A DNA stretch of 64,000 bases, from positions 5,008,501 through 5,072,500 of the forward strand of contig JAZGTN010000037.1 in assembly GCA_037783415.1 (NCBI GenBank), in the 5' to 3' direction. This stretch comes from Leptasterias polaris (Eukaryota > Echinodermata > Asteroidea > Forcipulatida > Asteriidae). The notes beneath the pieces were generated by a model. That model ran no database searches. It had not been told where the DNA came from and saw only the letters and a program-made list of their open reading frames with translations. The position numbers and the translations under genes are program-made. The first letter of the stretch is position 1; every line of letters starts with the position of its first letter. Below, piece by piece: positions 33,483-42,916 of this stretch.

Positions 33483-33667
33483 TGAAAGACAATTGTCTGG
33501 TGCCCAAGGATAAAGACATGCAAACTAAACCTTGCCGCCTTCCATAACAGGAAATTCTAATGATGCGAGACCTGATGATTGCAGTTTGGGAACTCGACCG
33601 TGACTTCCAGCGATGATTCCCGTTATGGAAGATCTCTAAGCAGTAGGTTTTCAGATACATAGGCCCC
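33483..33667 (-). CDS. candidate single exon, faint FGF-like pattern
   Basis: On the minus strand a CTTTAG acceptor precedes 33667 and a strong donor, CTTTCA|GTAAGT, closes it at 33483, giving 185 nt. The only frame open throughout reads GPMYLKTYCLEIFHNGNHRW and ends GLVCMSLSLGTRQLSF. The order (L-x-I-x-x-N-G early, G-x-x-x-G-x-V-C-M-S-x-x-x-G late, intron immediately after) resembles the FGF beta-trefoil core and its conserved intron position. However, most core residues differ and I see no neighbouring exons. It may be an unrelated exon or chance. Confidence 0.22.
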
Positions 33668-34084
33668 CTAAAGTTTCTCATTAAACAAAAATTGCATGAA
33701 ATTTAATTTTGCTGAGCACAAAATGTATGAAACAAGACACAACAATGCTGTTTCGTAACAGAGGCACGGGTCACGCCCCCTCCCCAGTTGATATCCATGC
33801 CCCCAAGAGACCCCCACCTCAAATCTGAAATCTGAAATCTGCAACTTTTACATTAAACATTGTAAAAGAGTAAATTGTTAGATTTTGTATGCTTTAATGT
33901 ATATTTTTAACTCAATTATTTTTAATTTATTTTGGCAGTCAATGTATTTGTTTTTTACCTCCACGTCAGATTTTCTTATTAAACATTAGTAAACGCCATA
34001 ACAACAGCGATGAAAAGGAAATATATTCAAAGAAAAGAAAACAGAAATTAAAACTACATATATTAATTGGACAGAAAAGTGTCC

Positions 34085-34420
34085 TATACACAAACAAATT
34101 GCTCACCCTCATTCGGTCGTGACACTGTCTTGATGGTCCTTGAGCAAGACACCTATTGCTTCTCATCACCCAGAAGTAAATTGGGCACCCGCGAGGGTGT
34201 AGAGATAGTTCATGTGAGATGTGACTGATTAGTAACCTGTGCGCCAATTTGGATGCCAGTGCTGCCTATACTCATTCATAAGGAGTTGAGATATTTTTGG
34301 CTATGATTTCAGGAACACTTACGGCCCACATGATCAGGGGTAGTAATAGTGTGAGGCGCCAATTGATACAGTGCTTAAAAGTGCATGATAAATGCCTTAT
34401 GATTATAATTTTAAATGGAG
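34085..34420 (+). mobile_element. tRNA-derived SINE, degraded
   Basis: GTCGTGACACTG, TCCTTGAGCAAGACACC, TTGCTTCTCATCACCCAG and GCACCCGCGAGGGTGTAGAG match the body of 38777-39125; the head and 3' end are eroded. Confidence 0.6.
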
Positions 34421-34557
34421 AAAAATATTATAGAAAACGAATTTCGTAAAATGCCAGGACTAACACCTATAATTTCACTCTTCAGATGATCGGATGTGAA
34501 GCATTTTTCACACCGTCTTGTAAAGAGGCCTCATGTAAAGATAATTTAGTATCTATT

Positions 34558-36570
34558 TTATACAGAAACATCGTAGGAGAACTGTTTAAATGTCAATACA
34601 CATTCCATTAGCCATTTCAATTGAATATTGTTCAACTGGAAAAGGCTGCAAGATCCTGCAACAAAAGAGAAGTTCCAACTAGAACAATCCAACAGATTTG
34701 AAGCACTCCAGGAAGACAACACCTCAACAATTTCTGAACGGTATGACAGCTTTGAAAACACTGTAAAAGAAGTGGCCGTAAATGTGGTTGGGAAATGCAG
34801 ACCATGTGGAATGCCAAGCTGGGTTTCAGATAAGACCCTGAAACTTAAAGATGAACAGGATGAGGCCAAGAAGAGGTTCTCAGTATCACACCAATCAAGG
34901 GGAAAATGGAGGAAACTTAACACCTGCCTCAACGAATCATATAAGAGGGATGAAACTGCTGCTCTCAGCAAGCAGATAGATGATCTCCAGTTAGCTGATG
35001 AGTTGGGACACTACACTACCACATGGAAAATAATCAATGACCTCTCTGGGAAGAACAAGAGACAGAGTGCTAAAGTCAGAAAGAGAGACGGAACAGCCAC
35101 TGCTAGTGACACAGAACTGCTTACAGAATGGAGAGAATATTTCAGCTCCTTACTTAACAATGACGATGGCCCACCATCTGAACTACCTCCACCTGCTGCA
35201 AAGGACTTGCCCATCAATACTGACCCACCTTCTCGGGATGAGACAGCCAATGCCATACGAGCTATGAAAACCAACAAGGCAGCAGGTCTCGATTGTGCAA
35301 TAACTGCTGAAGCTCTTCAGAGTGGAGGTGATCAGATGATAGACATCCTCCATGCTTTGAGTGCTGAGGTGTATACGACATTGTCACCACCATATCAGTG
35401 GATCACGAATGTCATTGTACCGGTGCCCAAGAAAGGGGATCTCTCTCTCGTGACTAACTACCGGGGGATTACTCTCATGTCGATAACTGCAAAAGTTTTC
35501 AACAAAATTCTATACAACAGAATCCGCCCCATTGTTGATCCAATATTGAGGAGCAATCAAGCCGGCTTCCGTGGTCGCTGTTGCGCACAGCAGATACACA
35601 TCATTCGAAGGGTAATGGAGGGATTTAAAGACCAACAACTTCCTCTTTCTGTCACTTTTGTTGACTCCAAGAAAGCCTTTGACTCCATCAACGGAGCTGT
35701 TATGTTTTCCATATTACGTCACTATGGTATACCCAAAGCAGTGGTCAGTGCCATTCAAGCCATGTATGTTAATTCTCGAAGCGCTGTAATGGTGGATGGA
35801 AATATCTCAGACTCAGAGTCTTTTGATGTATCCACTGGAGTTCTGCAGGGTGATGTACTTGCTCCTTTCATGTTCATCTACCTCCTAAAGAAAGCCACAG
35901 CTGGTCTGGATTCTGGAGTAGTAACACATCCCCGTCAGTCTAATAGATATCCGGCAAAGCTGCTTAATGACCTTGACTTTGCTGACGACATCGCCCTTTT
36001 AGAGTCCAGCTTACCACGGGCCCAGGAACAGTTATCTAGGACAGCCTCAGCAGCAAAAGATATTGGGCTAGTTATCAGAGGACCCAAGACAGAATACATC
36101 ACGTCAAACTGTGACCTCAGACCTGCACTCCAAGTCTACGGCAGTCCAATCAAGCAGCGTACTGACCATGTCACCAATGCCACCGTCTACTCGATGACCA
36201 ACTCAAACCCTCTTGTGGAGCGTGTATTAAGAAGTCGTCAGCTCAAGTTCCTTGGGCACGTACTCCGAATGCCAGATGATGAACCTGTCAAGATATACGC
36301 TCTATACACACCGACCTTTGGGAAAAGAAGACCAGGAAGGCAACGCACATCATTCCTGACATATGTTCAACGCCTGTTTGGAGATGATGAAGGCATGCTG
36401 CGACCAGACCAAATCTCAGCACTTGCCCAAGATCGTCGTAGTTGGAAGAAACTTGTAGTCGCCTGCTCCACAGCCGAAGGATGATGATTGTTTACCTGGA
36501 GCGTTCAGTGAAGCATCAAGGTATGATTGAGGCAAGACTTATCCGGATCGTCGGGACACCTTAGGTTTAA
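34558..36570 (+). mobile_element. 5'-truncated non-LTR retrotransposon with open RT frame
   Basis: The element body is defined by the reverse-transcriptase frame 34628-36484 plus about 80 bp of 3' sequence. The upstream side has no endonuclease domain. I cannot fix the target-site duplication. Confidence 0.8.
34628..36484 (+). CDS. non-LTR retrotransposon reverse transcriptase, endonuclease lost, internal deletion
   Basis: The frame is open for 618 codons after a TGA at 34622. It starts at a TTG, so the real 5' end is truncated. It catalyses (or did) target-primed reverse transcription. Residues 1-205 are the linker between endonuclease and RT (FNWKRLQDP, PSWVSDKTL, TTWKIINDLSGK). RT motifs follow: NKAAGLD (216-222), PVPKKGD (265-271), NYRGITLMS, motif A FVDSKKAFDS with D346, motif B STGVLQGDVLAP (Q407-G408), and the catalytic box FADD (451-454). 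The C-terminus LKFLGHVLRMPDDEP (540 on), GKRRPGRQRTS and DRRSWKKLVVACS is intact. Two losses are evident against family architecture: VDYL-type residues after FIYL, and a large block between VYGSPI (503-508) and VTNATVYS (515 on), which normally holds the thumb. The deletion is in frame. The clade is probably RTE/CR1-like; not resolved. Confidence 0.92.
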   Translation: MFNWKRLQDPATKEKFQLEQSNRFEALQEDNTSTISERYDSFENTVKEVAVNVVGKCRPCGMPSWVSDKTLKLKDEQDEAKKRFSVSHQSRGKWRKLNTCLNESYKRDETAALSKQIDDLQLADELGHYTTTWKIINDLSGKNKRQSAKVRKRDGTATASDTELLTEWREYFSSLLNNDDGPPSELPPPAAKDLPINTDPPSRDETANAIRAMKTNKAAGLDCAITAEALQSGGDQMIDILHALSAEVYTTLSPPYQWITNVIVPVPKKGDLSLVTNYRGITLMSITAKVFNKILYNRIRPIVDPILRSNQAGFRGRCCAQQIHIIRRVMEGFKDQQLPLSVTFVDSKKAFDSINGAVMFSILRHYGIPKAVVSAIQAMYVNSRSAVMVDGNISDSESFDVSTGVLQGDVLAPFMFIYLLKKATAGLDSGVVTHPRQSNRYPAKLLNDLDFADDIALLESSLPRAQEQLSRTASAAKDIGLVIRGPKTEYITSNCDLRPALQVYGSPIKQRTDHVTNATVYSMTNSNPLVERVLRSRQLKFLGHVLRMPDDEPVKIYALYTPTFGKRRPGRQRTSFLTYVQRLFGDDEGMLRPDQISALAQDRRSWKKLVVACSTAEG

Positions 36571-36629
36571 TTAGCTGGGCAACGCGGTGTTACGTAAACA
36601 CAAATTATTACAAAACCTCATTTGCTCGA

Positions 36630-36790
36630 ATCGGGGGCATGGTGTACCTCCTATTGTGTCCTCATTGTGTGCTTGAAACCTCCAGAATTCTTTAGAGGGT
36701 TTTAGAGGGAGTACTTCTGTACAAGAGGAAAATAGTCTGTTGAAGTATATGGACATCTCTGCCCAATATCGGGCATGCACTGCAGACAAA
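36630..36790 (+). repeat. dispersed repeat with CTGTACAAGAGG and ATCGGGCA
   Basis: Second member of the family at 9000-9225 and 58850-59060: CATTGTGT, CCAGAATTCTTTA, TACTTCTGTACAAGAGGAAA and CCAATATCGGGCATG are shared. It lies just 3' of the RT element. Confidence 0.65.
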
Positions 36791-37028
36791 CTGGGCTGAT
36801 AAAACTGACACAATGGATGTTTTCACAGATATTCGAATTCTATTTTTTAAACCACGGGGTCCGCCTCAGGCTTGGGCTCCGTTGTGTGAAGCCCCACGAG
36901 GAATGCGCACGACTTCACAGTACCTGAAGGAGCCTATCATCCGGAGCCCAGGCCCAACAAGCTGCGGTTTCGAAAAGGTGGGACACAGATTCCTCAAAAT
37001 GCTTGAGGACTTAGACCCACAGATAATA

Positions 37029-37356
37029 TAGACCATGTTACCTTTGTTTACAGAAATAGTGACCTTGTACATTCTAATGTATTTCCTGCCGGCAAGATAC
37101 TATACACTAGCCATATGGGAAAATTTACATCTTGTGTCATAATTTTCACGTAAGTTCAAGAGTTACAAAAGCAACAGCTGTACAGCTTTTGAGATGTCCC
37201 CCCTTTCTTCATATCAAAAGTTGAGAAAAATCAGACAGTGCAATCTCCATAAAACATAAGATGTATTGTATTCTTCCATTGAGCTGCGTACAACTGTGCC
37301 TGCAGGAAGTCCAGACTCTGTGGCTCTTTTGTAAACATGTGATATCACATGGTCTA
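37029..37356. mobile_element. Tc1/mariner-type MITE, TA target, copy 2
   Basis: TAGACCATGTTACC and CATGGTCTA are inverted and flanked by TA (37027-37028, 37357-37358). Collinear with 11418-11750. Confidence 0.8.
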
Positions 37357-37442
37357 TACCACGCTCAGGTATATTTTGTTTTTAATCTACCCAAATTAAT
37401 ATATTTATAGCCATCTTTACCTGGTTTTCCGTTTGAGAAAGC

Positions 37443-37510
37443 CTCATTCGTTTGACATCACCATGGAAAAAAGTACCTCATTCGTTTGACATCACCATGG
37501 AAAAAAGTAC
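37443..37510. repeat. exact 34-bp tandem duplication
   Basis: CTCATTCGTTTGACATCACC and the rest of the 34-bp unit occur twice with no mismatch, at 37443-37476 and 37477-37510. A 20-bp duplication with TTTGGTAATCACTCTTAAA follows at 37793-37834. Confidence 0.95.
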
Positions 37511-37779
37511 AAGTGCCACCGGCTGTTTGTTTAGATTTTTAAACCCATGCGTTTGCACAGAGAGCAAATTAGTCGTGCAAACTCAAAACAGCCGTTGTGT
37601 TGTCACTTGACAAGCATGGCTGCCTGTCAACAAGGTGTCATCCTTGCCCAAGTGCTGCTGTACTTTGTTCAATAAACTCATCAACAGGTATCTGCTGGTA
37701 TTGGTTACATTCTGTTAACAAATCCCTTTGTGATGATACCTTTGTGAAATTTTAGCCCCTTGCTCATGGACTATAGGGA

Positions 37780-38177
37780 TCAAGGTATGCGTTTGGTAAT
37801 CACTCTTAAAAGTTTGGTAATCACTCTTAAAATTAATGGCAATAAAAACTTAGTCAGAAGTACAGCAGCTTTAAAGCATTTTGAGAATCATTTCACTTCG
37901 CTGTAATGTGGTTATGGAAAAAGATATCAGTTTTTACGCCCCCAAATGTGAGTCTGAGAAACGTTTATGTCAGAAACGTTTTTCAGATTGTGTATTTCTT
38001 CTATTGGGGATTATTTTTCCTGCGTAGACATTAGCGCTCCGGATTTTCGGGCGATATCTCAAAAACACAGCCACCTTTTGAATGAAATTTTCACAGGTTA
38101 GTTTTATCATATGTATCTACATTGATATAGGATTAAAACAATTGACCAGTTCCAAAAACCAAAGGTATACTTTGCCT
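37780..38177. mobile_element. degraded TTAA-target MITE
   Basis: TTTGGTAATCACTC, ATGAAATTTTCACAGG and AAAGGTATACTTTGCCT followed by TTAA (38178-38181) match 27252-27614. The left TTAA is lost. Confidence 0.5.
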
Positions 38178-38399
38178 TTAATAGATCCCTCTGCGGGACC
38201 ACATTGTTTTATTCTCATCTCTATAATTTTATTTACATTTGTTTGTATTTTTTTATTTTTTTTATTCTACTTTCTTTGATTTAATACTTGAATTAATAGC
38301 CTAAACCTGAAACTTGAAACCTAGTCTTCCTTTGGGTTGCATTCCATTTATAAGAGATTCGAGGGGAAAAACGTGTGTGTCTTGACATGCAATGTGACA

Positions 38400-38735
38400 C
38401 AATGCGACATAATAATAATAATAATAATAATAATATGGATTTATATCGCGCTTTATCACGCCAAGGGCGTCTCAAAGCGCTTCGAACATTATTACCCCTG
38501 GTCCGGTCACTGGGCCATTTATTTCATTCCTTAAAACCATCTCAGCTCCCTGGGGAGTATACAGCCTGTGCTGCAATATATGCGCTACTAAGCTAAAACA
38601 ATCACAAGAACCATCTCTGCCCTCACAGGTACCCATTTTACCCCTGGGTGGAGAGAAGCAATTATAGTTAAGTGTCTTGCTCAGGGACACAAGTGTCACG
38701 ACCGGGACTCGAACCCACACACAAGAACTTCGATA
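38400..38735 (-). mobile_element. tRNA-derived SINE, type I, head-to-head with next copy
   Basis: 3' end at 38408-38432 ((AAT)n). The body has GCGCTTTATCACGCC, CTCCCTGGGGAGTATACAGC and CCCATTTTACCCCTGGGTG, and the inverted B box CGACCGGGACTCGAACCC is at 38699-38716. The 5' end of the head is lost at about 38735. Confidence 0.85.
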
Positions 38736-38776
38736 TACTTCCATGAAAAATAACGAAAAATACATAGGCCCTATAG

Positions 38777-39125
38777 GCGTGTCATGGCCGAGTGCCGGGT
38801 TAAGAGCATCGGATTCAAGTTCTCGTGGTTTAGTCATCGGGGTGTGGGTTCGAGTCCCGGTCATGACGCTTGCGTCCTTGAGCAAGACACTTTGCTATAA
38901 TTGCTTCTCTTCACCCAGGGGTATAAATGGGTACCTGCAAGGGTAGAGGTTGAAAGTGTGTTTGAAAAAGCCTTCGGAGCACCACGGCAGCCCAGGGCTG
39001 TATACTCCCCAGGGAGCTGAGAAAGATTAAAGGAATATTATTGGCCCAATGACCAGGGCACTAATGTAAAGCGCATTGAGACGTTATTGTGAAATGCGCT
39101 ATATAAGAACTAGTTATTATATTAT
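38777..39125 (+). mobile_element. tRNA-derived SINE, type I, full length
   Basis: GTGTCATGGCCGAGTGCC (A box), GGGTTCGAGTCCCGG (B box, 38848-38862), then CTTGAGCAAGACACTTTGC, CTCTTCACCCAGGGG, ACTCCCCAGGGAGCTGAG and ATTGGCCCAATGACCAGG. It ends AATGCGCTATATAAGAAC with (ATT)n. The internal promoter is recognisable, but the head is not a functional tRNA. Confidence 0.88.
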
Positions 39126-39437
39126 TATTAAATTATGGAGTAAATAAAAATGAAAATAAGTAGCAATAAAGAAGATATGATAAATTTGATGATGGAGCAT
39201 GGTTTGATAAGCAAACGTTTGTAGAAAACTGCCAAACAAACAAACACCCAACATTAAACTAACAAGCCACTCCAATACCCCATAAACAGAGGGACATACA
39301 ATCATGGATATGACAATATCTGCCACAAACACAACAAAGATCACAGAGAGTAACACGAATTCATAATTAGCGAAGAGATGGCAAAAACAGTTACTATGTC
39401 TCTTGTAATGAAACCAAGGATGCTTCAATCATTCAAG

Positions 39438-39722
39438 CCTCAAGCTCGAGGAAACCTGTAAACAAGGGTGCTTGCTATGTGAACCAGAAACACTGGGGTT
39501 AACCCCTACTCTTACATGATAAGTGTTCTGGATTATTTAATGGGCACTACCATATAAAGTACAATGGACCTACGGCTTAATGTCCCATCTGAAGGACAAA
39601 GCAATTATGGTAAAGCAATTATGGTAAAGCAACTTCCTCAATGACACAAGTGCCATGACCGTGACTCGAACCCACACCCTGTGTGATCAGAAACACCACA
39701 GCCCGAGTCCAGCGCACTTAAC
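39438..39722 (-). mobile_element. tRNA-derived SINE, type II
   Basis: GGACCTACGGCTTAATGTCC, GACCGTGACTCGAACCC (inverted B box) and CACCACAGCCCGAGTCC. Body tandem duplication of GTAAAGCAATTATG at 39597-39630. Confidence 0.75.
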
Positions 39723-40214
39723 CTCCACAAGCTTAAACTATCGCTTCTCTGAGGTGGGTCAATGGGTGAGGGCAGAGTTAATTATTATAGAAAAAACTGA
39801 ATTCTCCCCGTGTAACTGATGAGAGAGTTTAATGAATGACGTACTGGACATGGTTGTAATACAAGCACCATAAGTGACGAAGTTGCGGGTACCAGCGCAG
39901 TAAAAGTCCAAAACAATGTCGTATACCATACATTGCAAGCGTGAGAAAAACGAAATGCTTTTTCAAGAGTTGTATCATGGTTGGTGTATCGTATAATTTA
40001 CCACGGATAGACATTCCCCGCCCATATTCTGTAATTACACTTTTATAGTGTTTTGTTCCCCCTTATATGGGGTGAGGATATGTCAGCTTTGATGATCTTT
40101 GTGTAATTTTGTTGCTGCATTTGTATGGAGTTTTCGGTGGTTTTTTTTCTGTTTTGTATGTTTTTTTATGTAATTTTTATTAATTGTAATTTGCTGTAAT
40201 TTGTTAATGGAGTT

Positions 40215-40300
40215 GTTGTTGTAATTTGCGCCTTCGAGCATCCTTGGATGGAGAGGGCGCACAAGAAATGTAACAAATCATTATTAATAAATTAAACTGC
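40215..40300 (+). mobile_element. LINE 3' end fragment
   Basis: GCGCCTTCGAGCATCCTTGG, GAGAGGGCGC hairpin and ATTATTAATAAATT: the typical structured 3' end of a CR1/L2-like element. The surrounding 39730-40900 has nothing else identifiable. Confidence 0.4.
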
Positions 40301-41111
40301 TGGCCCTTACTATCATCTACCTAAAACAAACTGTCCCAGAGACCAAAACAAAAACTGTGCATTCGTTTAAAACAGGAAATTGAGTTTACGCTTCAAAATT
40401 AATATAATGCTTTCGTCCTGTATAATATATGTGGGTAAACGGCCCTTAAGGTATTTACATACAGCGTCCCCTTAATACAACGTTTCCAAAGTGTACCGTT
40501 GTACATACAGCGTCCCTTTAATGCAACGTTTCGCGGGTTCAGTGCTGTATCACTTCACATGATGTCTCCCTCCGCGGTATCAAATAGTTCATGTCATTTT
40601 TTATTTAAATTGTTTTGTTGTGAAATTCACAAGAATTATTGTATTTTGGAAATCAATTGAAACTCCATTAGGTTTTGGTGACGATAGAAAGCAGTTTGGT
40701 TGATTATTAGTTGGCTTTCTGAGGGTTTCTCAGTGCGTATACGCACAAGTTAAGTAGTTTTTGGCAGGGAGCCGAGGTGGCCTCTTGCTTTGTGACTCGT
40801 GAAGAAGAGTGGTTTTCCTTGTATTTCTGGTCAACTATAGCCGTTATTTGTTGGTTTATTTATTTGACTAGGTGTTTCACAACAACATGATTTAGATTGT
40901 TTATACAACATAGAGATTAGTGTATCTGGCTGGTGCTTGGTTTTTTTTTTTTATTTATTGTACACCCTTTCTGCGGTGTATTATTCCTATGTTGAAGTGG
41001 AGAGGAATAAACAGTTATGCACATAAAGATTTGAGTTCTCTGCGCATCTTATTATTATCAATAAGTGGACCAGGGCGAAGGCGGCATCTAGCCGGCAGCC
41101 CCCTACCTCTA

Positions 41112-41222
41112 CATATATATATATATATATTTTTTTTCATTTGTTGTATTATTTGCAGTGTTATTGTCTGTTTGCTAAAGCGCTGTGGTCTAAATGAAAT
41201 GGCGCTATATAAAAGCCCAGTT

Positions 41223-41252
<30 letters not shown>
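41112..41252. repeat. (AT)n and (TATG)n microsatellites around a short SINE-like tail
   Basis: (AT)9 at 41112-41131, GCGCTATATAAAAGCCCAG, then six to seven TATG units at 41223-41250. Confidence 0.8.
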
Positions 41253-41253
<1 letters not shown>

Positions 41254-41283
41254 CAAACAAAACTTGATTAGAGAAGAACATGG

Positions 41284-41460
41284 ACCTTCTACCTCCGGTT
41301 TAACGTGCCGGCTCTCTACCAATAGAGCTATCTAGCCCTAATGTTGAAGGCCTCCCTCCAGATATTGACAATATAGCAAGCAACACCTCCATCATTAGGG
41401 CTAGATTGCCTAGAGCGCCCGGTACGTCAGGTCAATCCGGAGGTCGTTGGTTCAAATATA
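41284..41460. repeat. inverted pair of tRNA-like sequences
   Basis: Minus strand, 41342-41284: GGGCTAGATAGCTCTATTGG then TAGAGAGCCGGCACG. Plus strand, 41395-41460: GGGCTAGATTGCCTAGAGCG then GGAGGTCGTTGGTTCAAATA. Both keep D-arm and T-arm signatures, but neither closes an acceptor stem. Likely tRNA-derived SINE heads or pseudogenes. Confidence 0.5.
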
Positions 41461-42649
41461 TATGGTTTATTGTAAAAACATTCGAATTAAAGCAGCCGAT
41501 ATAGGCCGAAAATTTTTCAAATTAACAAGTTTTAAAAAGGCTATATGCAATAAGGTTACAAAATATAAAAAGTGAGGATTAAAAATTGCACAATACAAAA
41601 AAAGGAAAAATTTGCTAAAAACATTACAAAAGAAACATTCCAAGATGACAGGCAAACAGTTAAATGATGTACAGTAAAAATACCCATGGATGGGCAAAAT
41701 AAAGAAGACTTAAAAGGATTAAACCAACAACAGATACAGAGAGTAAACAAATTGTGGCAGCTCAAACAGCGCCGCTCAAGTCATATTTGCTATGTTCAAC
41801 TCAAAATTAAGTACAATTTACCCACCAGTCAGTTTCCTTTGTGATTTATCACTTGATAATAATTATGATGGCTTTATTTCAATAGATTATTCACGGAATA
41901 TCTTTATTATTATTTTTTTTCTTTTTATTGTTATTTTGTGTGTGTATGCCATCATAATCATCATGCTGTATTCATCCATCATTGGATGACGCCCTCCTCT
42001 GGCAATTTCCATAAGTTCTCTTCATTTGTCATTTTACTCCATGTTGCCGTGTTCATTTGGTGATTTCATTTGTCTGTCTTCCTCACGTACAAAATGGTAA
42101 GCGTGTATAAACGCCGCGTCGCCTCGAATGCACATAATTATCACACACACGGGGGACATTGACTCCTGAGATGATTGGGATGATGACGTTAGGTCAATTG
42201 GGTCCTTTTAATGCAATATTGCACTACCTTCCGAAATCAAAACTAGACAAGTTGTACAACACCTGTCCTATATTTTCTGTGGTGCGATTGCAAATCACGA
42301 AGGAATTAATATATGGACTTCGGGTATACACATCTTAGTGTGCGTGTCAGTATCATGTTATAGTTTAATCTGTTATGCGATATACCAAGATCTTGTGACA
42401 CAAGGCGCGGAATAAAAGACGGTCCGATCAGCCCCAAGGGTTCACCCTGAAAAAAAGTTGCCTCTTAAAGACATCTCGAGAGTTGTCTCTCTTTGTACAA
42501 AATCATCTTCAGCTTTCGTTATATCTTCTTTTATACGTGTCCTATTTCGTTTTCCTTTTTTCCAAGAAGGTGCTAATCCTGCTGTGTCAACCTTTTGTCG
42601 AGATATTTTTTTAAAAATGCATCAACGAAATTGCAAATGAAGAGGCCGC

Positions 42650-42792
42650 GGAATGGCATTCCGGAAGCTCTGCTGTAAAACACCGCCAAGAGACAAAATC
42701 GAGAAGGGGTTTACGCTCCGGGTATTCTGGTATGGTTTGTGCCACGGCACCTTGTAAACCGTTACATGGCGCTGTAATGACTCTTTTTAATT
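42650..42792 (-). mobile_element. SINE tail fragment (type II)
   Basis: Reverse-complement match to TTACAAGGTGCTGTGGCGC and AACCCCTTCTC of 32869-33270. Confidence 0.5.
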
Positions 42793-42916
42793 GAACATGG
42801 CTCCGCGTGCCTCGTATAAACAAATTAATTGGCGATTTGAGACGGCACTAAATAAGAGCTGCATTAGTATTACTATTACTGTTATAATACTTTAATATAA
42901 CGTATACTTCCAATAT

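Noticed and set aside
41395..41460. Possible functional tRNA
   Set aside because: T-arm lacks its closing strand and acceptor pairing; degraded.
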